From: JBBQED01 sp038320345
GTDB lineage: Bacteria; Bacteroidota; Bacteroidia; AKYH767-A; OLB10
Direction: 5' to 3'
Length of the DNA: 64,000 bases
NCBI GenBank assembly: GCA_038320345.1
Contig: JBBQED010000005.1
Span: 186,001-250,000 of the forward strand
This document shows, piece after piece, positions 8,346-17,450 of this stretch; the first letter of the stretch is position 1; each line of letters starts with the position of its first letter. Below the pieces are notes generated by a model. The model searched no databases. It saw only the letters and a program-made list of their open reading frames with translations, and was not told where the DNA came from. The position numbers and the translations under genes are program-made.

Positions 8346-9200
8346 ATGAAAAAACCACTATTTATTATTATTCTATTAGCTGCTGTTACAGCAGGTACGG
8401 CTTTCAGCATTTTAAGTGAAACAGGAAAAGCCGGATATACAGGAAGCACAGGTGAGACCACTTGTATCAGTTGTCATAATACTTATCCCGTTTCTAACGG
8501 AGGTCCTGGTTACCTTACAATAACTTCAAACCTAGTTAATGGTACTCAATATATTCCAGGGCAAACCTATACGATGCATGTGAAAGTTTGACAAATTGGA
8601 AAGTCTCTCTTCGGAATTGGAGTTGAAGCATTAACAGTTTCCAAGATGAATGCAGGAACGTTGGTAATCACAAATGCAGCATCCACACAAATCAAAACTA
8701 AAACGGTTAGCGGCGTAGTAAGGAACAACGTAGTACATCAATTTAACGGGGGAGCACATCCCGACTCAATGGACTTCGTTTTCGATTGGATTGCACCTTC
8801 AACCAATATTGGAGATGTAACTTTCTCGGCCGCAGGCATCGCTGCCGACAACAGCGGAGATGAATTCGGTGATTATGTTTACAATGAAACTAAAGTTGTT
8901 TCAGCCGGTAGTGCATTGGCTGTTAGTGAAATTAATGATAATGGAGCACTTTCTGTAAATACGTTCCCGACGCAGCACCTATTAACTGTAGATTATAAAA
9001 TTGAAAAATCGGAGGAAATTGTTATTTTAATACATGATGTGAACGGACATCAGATCAGTAAAACTGTATTTGGAATAGTTACCGGTGGACTTCATCACGA
9101 AGAAATTACTTTACCTTATTCAATGTCGTCGGGAATTTATTTGGTTACCTTACAATCAAGGTCAAAGAAAGTAACTAAAAAGATTTCAGTCATATTCTAA
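8346..9200 (+). pseudogene. Choice-of-anchor V / T9SS paralog interrupted by an in-frame TGA
   Basis: Read through one internal stop, this 285-codon frame matches the gene at 6566-7420 along its whole length. It has the signal peptide, the CXXCH motif (CISCHN), the domain core (VSGVVRNNVVHQFNGGAHPD) and the T9SS tail (SGIYLVTLQS). Codon 82 is TGA (8589-8591) where the paralog has CGT for Arg in VRQTGRSLFG. A single C-to-T change in a CGA codon would explain it. Both halves keep the frame and good similarity, so the break is recent, or a sequencing error. The downstream half could restart at the ATG at 8646, but that product would lack a signal peptide and the heme-type motif. Confidence 0.8.
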
Positions 9201-9287
9201 AGCAGGAAGTGAATTAAATAAGATGCTGAAAGACCTATGTTCAGTAAGTAGTCTTAATTATGAATCAATAATCAACGCGTATTCTTC

Positions 9288-9320
9288 AAAGCGGTAGTTG
9301 GTGAAATCTACTACCGCTTT
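9288..9320 (+). terminator. Strong hairpin terminator
   Basis: AAAGCGGTAGT (9288-9298) and ACTACCGCTTT (9310-9320) form a perfect 11-bp stem with an 11-nt loop, followed by TTAATTTT on the plus strand. It ends the plus-strand surface-protein unit. It lies between convergent genes and may also help end the minus-strand polysaccharide operon. Confidence 0.8.
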
Positions 9321-9358
9321 TTAATTTTAACTGCAGAAGAGATTTTTAAAAAAGCGAA

Positions 9359-10570
9359 TCAGAGAATTGTAGAGAAAAATAGTATGCTTATATACTGAAT
9401 ATTGAAATTGTTAATTATCCGTTGGTATTCCTGCTTTAGATCACCTGCAACTTTTTCAGGGTTGTAGGCATCTAGTACCCATTTACGTCCGTTCTCACCC
9501 ATTGTTTTTCTCAAGTGGCTATCATTAATAAGCATTCGAATTTTTTGAATAATGGATTCAACCGTATTCTCAGCAATAAGTCCACTTCCACTTTTTTCCA
9601 TTTCATCAGCAATCTGTACACCGGGAGTAATAATAACCGGTGTTTGGGAAACAGAGGCCTCGCAAACTGTCATACCGAAATTTTCGGAATGGGAGGGGAG
9701 TACATAGATATCGGAACCTTGGTATAAGATTTCTTTCTGTCTTCCACTTACAAATCCTGCGAATGTAAATGCACCTTGATCTTTGAGAGAGGTCGCTTTT
9801 TCTTTTAAATAATTTTCATAGCTATCAGTGCCATTCCCAGCCATCAGCAGATGGACCGATAGTCCTTCTTTTTTCAAACGATGAATTGCCTGAATCAATA
9901 GCTCTGGTTGCTTCATCTGATGAAGTCTTGCGAGATAAAGTATAATAACTTCGGAATCCGTAATGGAATATAACTTCCGCAGTTCTATTTTCGCATCCGG
10001 AATTAATGCATTAGATTTAACGATATAGGGGTTTATAAATAGATTCTCGTGGACTCCATAATCCTGAACATTTTTAATTTCAGTAATTGTAGAGCAATGT
10101 ATGCCCTGAGCATTTTTCAATAATTTTTTTTGATGGAAATTGAAAAATAATTTTTTGTGATGCTGATGCGAGATGGCCCAAGGGGCGAGCATTCCGTAGG
10201 GAGTCATGATATAGGGAATCCCAGCTTTTTTTGCCATCCTTGCTGCTACGTTAGGTGCATAAGAAAATAAATAATGAGTATGTATCAAATCATATTCTTT
10301 CAAATGATTTGCCAACCATTGCTTCATTCCCGGACAATAAATAAAATCTTTAATTGGAAATAAAAAACGCGATAGAAAATATACTGGCAATCCTTCGTAG
10401 GTGGTCCATTTGTTTATTTCAACATCCAGCCTGCCATTGTCATCGTCATCCGTACTTAAGATTGTAGCATCAACACCCTGTTTCCTCAATGCTTCCACCA
10501 TATTTAGTGTAATCGGAGTAGGGCCTCCTTTAAGCTTTGACAGACTTGGAATAACATGAAGTACTTTCAT
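9359..10570 (-). CDS. Glycosyltransferase family 4
   Basis: A 403-residue GT4 (GT-B fold) enzyme. The N-terminal domain begins MKVLHVIPSLSKLKGGPTPI, with the Gly-Gly-Pro donor or acceptor loop typical of the group. The C-terminal domain has the sugar-nucleotide site in ILYLARLHQMKQPELLIQA and the E-x7-E motif region SENFGMTVCEASVSQTPVII. It is the last gene of the polysaccharide operon. I use the ATG at 10570. The frame stays open to a GTG at 10618, but that start would add a non-conserved tail before the usual GT4 start. A 97-nt gap separates it from the upstream GT2 gene. The sugar donor and acceptor cannot be read from the sequence. Confidence 0.87.
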   Translation of the reverse strand: MKVLHVIPSLSKLKGGPTPITLNMVEALRKQGVDATILSTDDDDNGRLDVEINKWTTYEGLPVYFLSRFLFPIKDFIYCPGMKQWLANHLKEYDLIHTHYLFSYAPNVAARMAKKAGIPYIMTPYGMLAPWAISHQHHKKLFFNFHQKKLLKNAQGIHCSTITEIKNVQDYGVHENLFINPYIVKSNALIPDAKIELRKLYSITDSEVIILYLARLHQMKQPELLIQAIHRLKKEGLSVHLLMAGNGTDSYENYLKEKATSLKDQGAFTFAGFVSGRQKEILYQGSDIYVLPSHSENFGMTVCEASVSQTPVIITPGVQIADEMEKSGSGLIAENTVESIIQKIRMLINDSHLRKTMGENGRKWVLDAYNPEKVAGDLKQEYQRIINNFNIQYISILFFSTIL

Positions 10571-10667
10571 AATGTAGTCTGGATTAAAATTCTTCCGCTG
10601 CCATTTTCCAGCCTGCACTAATTAAAAAATTACCTCCATGCCTTGAAGCATGCCACTACTTTAAGGG

Positions 10668-11438
10668 TTAGAATAAAGCAGTATAAACTCTTTTAAAGTA
10701 TTGTTTAATCTTCCGAAGTGGTTTCATTACTATGGTCATCATTCCCGGTGTTAAACCGTTGAGCTTCCACGCCAGTTTATCTTCAATATTCGCTTTGAGC
10801 TTTACAAAGAAGCTGACATTACTTACTCCGCCCATTCTCATTTTTACAATGACTTCATTCAGATAAGCCATCTTGATTTGATTTTTATGAATCAATCGTA
10901 ACATGAGTTCGTAATCAGCAGAGAGTTTCAGTTCAGTATTGAAGCCCCCGAATTTTTCATAAACTTCCTTACGGACAAAGAATGTAGGGTGGGGAGGCAT
11001 CCATCCTTTTAAAAACGCTCCTTCTTCATATTCACCCGATTCCCACACGCGCATTGTTTTATTTACATCACTGCGATTCACAAAAACCAAATCAGCATAT
11101 ACCCCTTCTATTGTTGGATCATCATTAAATTTCTGCATTACCTTACTGATCACTTTTTCATTCGCATATAGATCATCTGAATGCAACATTCCAATTACAT
11201 CACCACTAGCATAACGAATTCCTTTATTCAGTGCATCGTAAAGACCTTTATCTTTTTCAGAAACAATTTTAGAAATTTTATCCTTGTATTTTTCTGCAAT
11301 CTGTAAAGTGGTATCTTTTGATTTCCCATCAATGATGAGATATTCAAGATCCTTATAATCTTGCGAAACAACTGTTTTGATGGTGTCTTCTACAGTAGCT
11401 GCACTATTGTAAGTGATGGTAATGATGGAAATTTTCAT
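10668..11438 (-). CDS. Glycosyltransferase family 2 (WcaE/WcaA-like)
   Basis: A 256-residue GT-A glycosyltransferase. It begins with the GT2 hallmark MKISIITITYNSAATVEDTI, followed by LEYLIIDGKSKDTT, and has a DxD-like metal site in GMLHSDDLY. The segment PHPTFFVRKEVYEKFGGFNT is typical of the WcaE/WcaA branch seen in colanic-acid-like gene clusters. The ATG at 11438 leaves a 20-nt gap to the stop of the acetyltransferase gene. The TTG at 11462 would overlap that stop and is less likely. It should act on the cytoplasmic face of the inner membrane, adding one sugar to the lipid-linked repeat unit. Confidence 0.87.
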   Translation of the reverse strand: MKISIITITYNSAATVEDTIKTVVSQDYKDLEYLIIDGKSKDTTLQIAEKYKDKISKIVSEKDKGLYDALNKGIRYASGDVIGMLHSDDLYANEKVISKVMQKFNDDPTIEGVYADLVFVNRSDVNKTMRVWESGEYEEGAFLKGWMPPHPTFFVRKEVYEKFGGFNTELKLSADYELMLRLIHKNQIKMAYLNEVIVKMRMGGVSNVSFFVKLKANIEDKLAWKLNGLTPGMMTIVMKPLRKIKQYFKRVYTALF

Positions 11439-11458
11439 ATCGGGTTGATAGATGGTGT

Positions 11459-12043
11459 TCAAATGGTCATGATCCGGTCGCGTAATTTCACAGCCGGATT
11501 TCCTTTATACAGTGTATAAGCGTCAAGGGTTTCAGTAGCTACTGACTGTACAGTAAGCACTGCGTGACTCTTAAGCGTTACTCCTGGGCAAACAATGGAA
11601 AACGCACCCACCCAGGCGCCTTCTTCTAGGGTTATGGGCTTCACAATCAGATCGAAGGAAGGACGCTTGTAGTTGTGATTTCCACATAAGAGCATCGCTC
11701 CCTGACTTAAGCAACAATTGTTACCGATCCTAACGAGAGCCAGATTATCAATCCAAACTTTTTCACCAATCCAAACTTGATCTCCGATTTCGAGGAGCCA
11801 AGGGTACTTGATATTTACTGTGGGTTTGATGACCACACCTTTGCCGATTTTAGCACCAAAGAGACGCAGTAGAAAGACTTTTAGTGTGCTGATTGGATTC
11901 AATGGATTGATGAAAAAAAGTACATTCACAAAATACCAGAGCGCCATTTTTACTGATCCGGCTCCGGTTTTGTACCAGCTATTGTTATAGGATGATAAAT
12001 CGGTTTTCAACTGCTGCTGTTCTTTTTCTAAAATTCCGTTCAT
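11459..12043 (-). CDS. WcaF-like hexapeptide-repeat acetyltransferase
   Basis: A 194-residue left-handed beta-helix acyltransferase. The N-terminal part (SWYKTGAGSVKMALWYFVNV) is characteristic of the WcaF/colanic acid group. Hexapeptide repeats follow: IGKGVVIKPTVNIKYP, IGDQVWIGEKVWI, then VRIGNNCCLSQGAMLL. The catalytic His is in CGNHNYKRPSF, and the end has the usual GNPAVKLRDR. The family transfers acetyl from acetyl-CoA to sugars. Its stop lies close to the GT2 start, and its start overlaps the stop of the GT4 gene upstream in the operon (ATGA at 12040-12043). It probably O-acetylates a sugar of the polysaccharide made here. Confidence 0.88.
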   Translation of the reverse strand: MNGILEKEQQQLKTDLSSYNNSWYKTGAGSVKMALWYFVNVLFFINPLNPISTLKVFLLRLFGAKIGKGVVIKPTVNIKYPWLLEIGDQVWIGEKVWIDNLALVRIGNNCCLSQGAMLLCGNHNYKRPSFDLIVKPITLEEGAWVGAFSIVCPGVTLKSHAVLTVQSVATETLDAYTLYKGNPAVKLRDRIMTI

Positions 12044-13191
12044 GAAAATAATAATCTATTTTGATGTATAGCATCAGGATGATGTATTATTCGTCCTGCA
12101 TATTCCAGTGCCGATAGACTCCACTGATCAAAATGTACCTGATCCATTTTACTTACTGTAATTAATGCATCAAGTATTTTTTGTTCTTGATCTAACGGAA
12201 TATCCCAACCCGCTTTTAGAGCTTCGAGTCCTTTCCAAGGAGTTTGATCAGATAGCAATACTGGGCATCCTGCAGCCATACTTTCAATGATACTATGTCC
12301 GAAGTTTTCATTAAAAGTAAGCAATATACTGAGATGATATGACTGCAATGTTTTTACTACCTGATTATTGGCGATAGGTCCCTTGTATTCCGCTTTGATA
12401 TGAGGCGGTAATTCCTTTATAAGCTCTTCACACCGATTCCAGTATTCTGGTTCTTCTATAGGTCCGTAAATATCGAATTCTACCTTACAATCAACAGGCA
12501 TTTGTGCCAGTAGTTTTAGGGTTCCTTCTAGATTTTTTTTATAAGAGATTCTGGAAATGAATACTAAGCGTAAAAGTCCACTTAATTTTCTTCGGGGAGC
12601 AGCATGTAATTCTCTGGGTGCCGTTAAGTTTAATGCAATTTGAATCAATGCATTCTTGCCAAATTTTTTTCGTACTTCGTTTCCTTCTAATTCAGAAGAT
12701 ACCGACCATCGAATTCCTTTATAAAGTCCGAGGAGCTTAGCACCAGAGAGGAATATTTTTTTCTTAAATGGTTTAATACTAAGAGCACCTTTCCCCAACA
12801 TCCCCCTAGGTGATAAAACGAGTTTTCTATTGGGGAGAAATGACTTACGAATGATAAGCGGATATATGGTGAAGAATACTGAAAATAAACTGTTCAGATA
12901 GATGACATCCGACTGTTCATTTAAAATAATTTCTTTTAGCTTGGAAAAACTACGATTTGCAGCAGAGAAATAATATACCGCAATTCCATCTTCTCGTTTG
13001 TTCCACGAATCTGGTTTTATATCTGGATAAGGAGCAGTAGCATGTAGATCGGTGTCGGAGGTAATAATCTTGAATTCAAAATCATCTTTCAGATGCCCCA
13101 CAATATTAGCAACAGATTGTATCGGACCGCCAGCTTTATAGCCGGGGAGATACCAATCAACTAAAATGAGCACCTTTTTTTTTCGGTTCAC
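12040..13191 (-). CDS. Glycosyltransferase family 4
   Basis: A 383-residue GT-B enzyme. The N-terminus MNRKKKVLILVDWYLPGYKA, followed by GGPIQSVANIV, carries the GGP loop. The C-terminal GT4 domain shows LRLVFISRISYKKNLEGTLK for nucleotide-sugar binding and the E-x7-E region FNENFGHSIIESMAAGCPVL. The start is preceded by a 40-nt gap to asnB, and the end overlaps the WcaF-like gene by 4 nt. Donor and acceptor sugars are unknown. The same GGP subtype recurs in the GT4 at 9359-10570, so the two may be distant paralogs with successive positions in the glycan. Confidence 0.87.
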   Translation of the reverse strand: MNRKKKVLILVDWYLPGYKAGGPIQSVANIVGHLKDDFEFKIITSDTDLHATAPYPDIKPDSWNKREDGIAVYYFSAANRSFSKLKEIILNEQSDVIYLNSLFSVFFTIYPLIIRKSFLPNRKLVLSPRGMLGKGALSIKPFKKKIFLSGAKLLGLYKGIRWSVSSELEGNEVRKKFGKNALIQIALNLTAPRELHAAPRRKLSGLLRLVFISRISYKKNLEGTLKLLAQMPVDCKVEFDIYGPIEEPEYWNRCEELIKELPPHIKAEYKGPIANNQVVKTLQSYHLSILLTFNENFGHSIIESMAAGCPVLLSDQTPWKGLEALKAGWDIPLDQEQKILDALITVSKMDQVHFDQWSLSALEYAGRIIHHPDAIHQNRLLFS

Positions 13192-13231
13192 TTTTTATAG
13201 ATAATAATACTTTGAAATAGTTAATTACTGT

Positions 13232-15106
13232 TTATGCTTCAATCTGATTTTCTTCCATCCAACTTTCCAAAACCGTACATAGCCACATATCTAACCATCG
13301 CACTTGTTGATCACCTTCCTGAAATCTTTTCCAAGCGCCTTTCAGGTAATCACTATTCACTATATCTCTTTCTGCAAGTGCATTGATTTTACTATCACAA
13401 AGCGGTTTCAATTCATTTTTCAGCCAAACATTCCATGGGAATACAAATCCCATTTTTTTGCGATGTACAATTTCATCAGGTAATAATCCATGGAGACTAT
13501 CTACTAAAAGTTTTTTCGGGATGGTTGGTTTTTTATGTTCATCGGAGATTCCTAAAACATATTCAACGAGTTCATAATCCAAGAACGGGACTCTTACCTC
13601 CAGCGCTACTGCCATACTCATCTGATCTGCATCACGTAGTAAAACATTCTGCATATAAGTTGTGATTTCAGCAATACTTACCTGACTTAGTACCGGCATT
13701 GATTCTCCCTTAGCACCTAATTCAGTTTTCAGGATATGCTTTATCGCATCTTCAGGAAGTTTTTCTAGACCTAATAATCCTCTCACATGAAATGGTAATC
13801 CCACCTGACGTGAAAGCGGGAAACTGTTCTTCAGTGTTCCATCTTCCATGTTCATCAATTGTAGCATTTTTGCTGATGCAATATCTGATTTCAGATTTGC
13901 ATACGTTGCACCAACAAGTTGACGCATGGACTTTGGAATTTTAAAAATCCAGTTCTGACTTTGGAGTTGTAAACTACGATTGAAAACCGGATATCCTGCG
14001 AACAATTCATCACCGCCTAATCCTGATAATGCCATCGTGATTCCGGCTTCTCTGGTGATGCGTGAAACAATATATGAATTTGGACCGTCTCCACTCGGGT
14101 GATCTAATGCGCTGAGCGCTTTAGGTAATTCTTTCAGAAAATCTTCCGGCTTTAAACGAAACTCATGGTGATCGGTTTTGAAAAGATCTGCTACTAGTCG
14201 TGCATATTTTGCTTCGCTAAATTCTTCTTCATCAAAAATGATGGTGAATGTTTTCACAGGTTGTTGTTGCACTCTGCTCATCAATCCAACAATCGCACTG
14301 GAATCAATTCCTCCTGAAAGAAATGCGCCGAAAGGAACATCACTAATTAAGCGACGCTCCACAGATGCCATCAGTAAATCATACACATCTTTGCAAATAT
14401 CCTTGTAGCTTTTTCCTTCTGATGCATGGGAATAATTATCACGCGGACTCCACCATTGTGCGATACTCATTTTCCCTTTGCTGATCATCATGTGATGGCC
14501 AGGCATTAGCATATACACATCCTGAACCAGAGTAGAGGGTGCTTGTACAGTTTGATAGGTAAAATATTCGGCAAGTACTGAACGATTGATTTTTCTTTCG
14601 ATAGCACCTGATGCTAATAGCGCTCTAACTTCAGAAGCGAAATAAATTATTCCATTTCTTTCTGCATAATACAGCGGCTTAATACCAAGTCGATCACGTG
14701 CAATAAATAAATCTTCTTTTTCCTTATCCCAAATGGCGAATGCAAACATTCCATTAAAACGGTGTACACAATCTTTACCCCATTTCAGATAAGCAGCTAG
14801 AATTACTTCTGTATCACTTTGCGTTTTGAATGGATAGTCTCCGAGTTCTTTTTTGATCTCTCTGAAATTGTAAATTTCACCATTGAAAACAATTGAAAGT
14901 CGTGAACTTGCATCAAACATCGGTTGATGTCCAGCAGGACTTAAATCCAAGATAGCAAGTCGTCTATGACCGAGTGCAACATTTTCATTGAAGAAAGTTC
15001 CATCATCATCCGGTCCACGATGTGCAATGCTGTCGTTCATCCTTTGCAGAATGGAAGTGACATCTCCTGTTAATGGATATCCGTAGATACCGCTGATTCC
15101 GCACAT
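13232..15106 (-). CDS. asnB: Asparagine synthase (glutamine-hydrolysing)-type amidotransferase
   Basis: A 624-residue class II amidotransferase. The N-terminal glutaminase begins MCGISGIYGY with nucleophile Cys2 and has the RGPDDDG and FNGEIYNF motifs. The C-terminal synthase has the pyrophosphate loop in AFLSGGIDSSAI (about residue 268) and SGLGGDELFAGYP. The length fits the long AsnB branch found in polysaccharide clusters. There such enzymes are thought to amidate sugar carboxylates or precursors rather than serve general asparagine supply, and which applies here is open. It lies 1 nt from the GT gene upstream in the operon. Confidence 0.9.
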   Translation of the reverse strand: MCGISGIYGYPLTGDVTSILQRMNDSIAHRGPDDDGTFFNENVALGHRRLAILDLSPAGHQPMFDASSRLSIVFNGEIYNFREIKKELGDYPFKTQSDTEVILAAYLKWGKDCVHRFNGMFAFAIWDKEKEDLFIARDRLGIKPLYYAERNGIIYFASEVRALLASGAIERKINRSVLAEYFTYQTVQAPSTLVQDVYMLMPGHHMMISKGKMSIAQWWSPRDNYSHASEGKSYKDICKDVYDLLMASVERRLISDVPFGAFLSGGIDSSAIVGLMSRVQQQPVKTFTIIFDEEEFSEAKYARLVADLFKTDHHEFRLKPEDFLKELPKALSALDHPSGDGPNSYIVSRITREAGITMALSGLGGDELFAGYPVFNRSLQLQSQNWIFKIPKSMRQLVGATYANLKSDIASAKMLQLMNMEDGTLKNSFPLSRQVGLPFHVRGLLGLEKLPEDAIKHILKTELGAKGESMPVLSQVSIAEITTYMQNVLLRDADQMSMAVALEVRVPFLDYELVEYVLGISDEHKKPTIPKKLLVDSLHGLLPDEIVHRKKMGFVFPWNVWLKNELKPLCDSKINALAERDIVNSDYLKGAWKRFQEGDQQVRWLDMWLCTVLESWMEENQIEA

Positions 15107-15107
15107 G

Positions 15108-16181
15108 TTATTTCTCTTTTATTAAGTTCCAGATAGTGTCCGACCAAGTATCGGGACTAATCTGTTTTGCTAATTCTTTACTACGTTCACCCATCTGGAA
15201 TAGCTGGTTGTCGTTTTTTGATATTACTTTCAAGATTACTTCACGGATGGATTCCATACTCTTGGGTTTTGTAAAGAACCCATTTTCACCTTCATGGAGA
15301 AAGGTAGTTGCTGCACTTGTTGTTGTACTGCAGATTAATGGAAATCCTGCTGCCGCAAATTCATGCACCACTACTCCCCAATGTTCGTAATGCGTTGGAA
15401 GAATGAATACACCAGTTTGTTCTAGATATGGAGCCAGCGCATCGGGCTGTACGAATCCGAAATTTTTTATTCTTGGATTATCTTTTGGAATCTCATTCTC
15501 CAATTCTCCTTTTCCCAAGCACCAGAGTTCCCAATCTTTTAAATCGTTATCAGGTATGCCAGTAAAGGCTTCTAGCATTTCAGTAAATCCTTTCAATGCG
15601 GTATATCTTCCTACATATAAAAAGCGATGTGGAAATTTTTCTTTCTTTTTTGGGATGATCTGTTGATAATAATTTTCGAAGAGTTGTACATCTGCGGAGT
15701 ACATCCCTGTGAATAATCTATTTCCTTTAAAACCCAATTTCCGAGCATACACAGCATTAGGCTCTCCTGGAACCCAACAATGTGTAAAGATAGATGGCAA
15801 ATAAAGTGGACCCGCTATAGACGCAATTCTCTGCTTAAGTGTTCCTAACCATGGATTATCAAAGGCAAGCAAAATTGGAATTCGCTTCTTCAACCCACGA
15901 CATACAGATACATATCCTTTGTCACTCCAGCCACAACAATAAACAAGATCAGGATTGATTTTTTCCGTTAATTCAATTAATTGCTGGTCTGAAAAATCGC
16001 GACGTTCATATACGGTGATGTTTCCTCCAAGGTTAAAATTGAATGGAGCTACAGCTTGTACAGGATAGCGGATCAGGTGGATCTCTACCTCATACTTTGC
16101 TGCCAGTCGCTCTAAACAAGCCACAACATATCCTGCAAGTTCAAAGTACAGGATGAGTACTTTCTGCTTCGTTCTTGACAT
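15108..16181 (-). CDS. Glycosyltransferase family 4
   Basis: A 357-residue GT-B-type glycosyltransferase. The N-terminal half is divergent (KVLILYFELAGYVVACLERL), but the C-terminal half is clearly GT4. It has RFLYVGRYTALKGFTEMLEA for the donor site and an E-x7-E-like segment in LPTHYEHWGVVVHEFAAAGF. The gene overlaps the end of the upstream polymerase-like gene by 41 nt, which is long for this operon. A shorter product is possible, but the ATG at 16181 gives the only complete first beta strand. It is one of several enzymes that build the repeat unit. Confidence 0.83.
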   Translation of the reverse strand: MSRTKQKVLILYFELAGYVVACLERLAAKYEVEIHLIRYPVQAVAPFNFNLGGNITVYERRDFSDQQLIELTEKINPDLVYCCGWSDKGYVSVCRGLKKRIPILLAFDNPWLGTLKQRIASIAGPLYLPSIFTHCWVPGEPNAVYARKLGFKGNRLFTGMYSADVQLFENYYQQIIPKKKEKFPHRFLYVGRYTALKGFTEMLEAFTGIPDNDLKDWELWCLGKGELENEIPKDNPRIKNFGFVQPDALAPYLEQTGVFILPTHYEHWGVVVHEFAAAGFPLICSTTTSAATTFLHEGENGFFTKPKSMESIREVILKVISKNDNQLFQMGERSKELAKQISPDTWSDTIWNLIKEK

Positions 16182-17448
16182 ATTGTAGAAGGGTGATGAT
16201 CAATAATGCGATGATGGTAAATGGATTTAATGAAGCTTGAAACCAAGCTTCAAAAGTGATTGAGAATAATATGGCGAACATCGTTGGAATTGCCATATAA
16301 GATTTTCGTGCCGCAAGAATAAAATTTCTGAAGAAAGCTATTAGATAAAGGATTAATCCTACTAGTCCAGTGTTCAACCAAAGTGCTAGGTAAGTATTAT
16401 GTACACCACCTTGATGTCCTAGATCACTCAACCAATGTCGATTTTGAAAAAATAATTCTTCTTCATATGCGAAACCACGTCCGAATAGAAAGTCGTGATT
16501 CTGGATTTGTTCAATCGCATAGTTCCATGCAATCAATCGTCCAGAACCATCGTCAAGATGTTCTACGCGCATATATTCTGCCAACCCTAGATTCGTTAGA
16601 ATGATTGGTAAATTTTCACTGATGACTTGATATAACATAGCCACAACGAGTACGATTACAAATCCTACCCAATAACTAATTTTATAAAATCGAGAAAAGA
16701 AAAGGAAAATCAGAATCGAGAACATACAATTCCGCGATTGAGAGAGAAGGATTGAAAGGAATACGGCAGCAAGAATAAAAATCAGTTCGTTTCTAGTAAA
16801 CATCTTCGGGTAGTGATATCGCGAAACTGCAATCAACAAAAAGAACAAAGTACTAAATGTACCCTGCCCATTAGGATTTCCCAGGATGCCACTATATCGA
16901 CCAACAAGGAATGTCCAGTCATATCCCATCACGAAAATGGCGACGTACCCCATCAAGTAGAGTAAAGTGCCAAACCAAATCATATCTCTGAGAAATTTTT
17001 CTCCGTTTTCTCTTAATAATTTCAGGAAGTAGTTTGGAATCACAGCCATCATTAACAGAAAAGAAAGTGTTTTCTGAAAAGAAATTACTGGGTCATATGG
17101 ATTGTTGAAGGAAAGAATAAATGCAAGAATAAAGAAAGGGACAAATGGTAGATAAATTGCACTTTTTTCTTTGAACTGTTTTGGATCTAGAAAAACAAAA
17201 GCAGAAGCAAGTACTAAAGTAATATCTTTTACCTTACCAGCAAATTCGAATTCAGGTTGACGGTTGTCGGAGAAATAGCACATCACGAGTAATGAAAGAA
17301 TGATCTCCGTGTACATGCCTTTGTATTTTAGCAGAATGATTCCTGCAGGCACAAAGAATAATGCTGAATCAGACGCTAAAGCACCAGTGATCATCCAGAT
17401 CATCACCAGAATTAAAAACTCTTTTTTTTCCTTTATAAATTCCAACAT
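16141..17448 (-). CDS. O-antigen polymerase/ligase-like membrane protein (Wzy/WaaL-type)
   Basis: A 435-residue polytopic protein with about ten hydrophobic segments. It has a periplasmic loop with the Wzy_C-type motif: RLIAWNYAIEQIQNHDFLFG, then RGFAYEEE, and later GGVHNTYLALWLNTGLVGLI. These are hallmarks of the O-antigen ligase/polymerase family, which joins lipid-linked glycan units in the periplasm. Position inside the glycosyltransferase operon favours the polymerase role, but sequence alone does not separate Wzy from a ligase. It starts 2 nt after the stop of the GT4 gene at 17451. Confidence 0.82.
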   Translation of the reverse strand: MLEFIKEKKEFLILVMIWMITGALASDSALFFVPAGIILLKYKGMYTEIILSLLVMCYFSDNRQPEFEFAGKVKDITLVLASAFVFLDPKQFKEKSAIYLPFVPFFILAFILSFNNPYDPVISFQKTLSFLLMMAVIPNYFLKLLRENGEKFLRDMIWFGTLLYLMGYVAIFVMGYDWTFLVGRYSGILGNPNGQGTFSTLFFLLIAVSRYHYPKMFTRNELIFILAAVFLSILLSQSRNCMFSILIFLFFSRFYKISYWVGFVIVLVVAMLYQVISENLPIILTNLGLAEYMRVEHLDDGSGRLIAWNYAIEQIQNHDFLFGRGFAYEEELFFQNRHWLSDLGHQGGVHNTYLALWLNTGLVGLILYLIAFFRNFILAARKSYMAIPTMFAILFSITFEAWFQASLNPFTIIALLIITLLQYVKNEAESTHPVL

Positions 17449-17450
17449 CC

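Noticed and set aside
8589..8591. TGA as a selenocysteine or a coded readthrough site
   Set aside because: The paralog has Arg, not Cys, at this codon, and I see no selenocysteine-insertion stem after it; a nonsense mutation is simpler.
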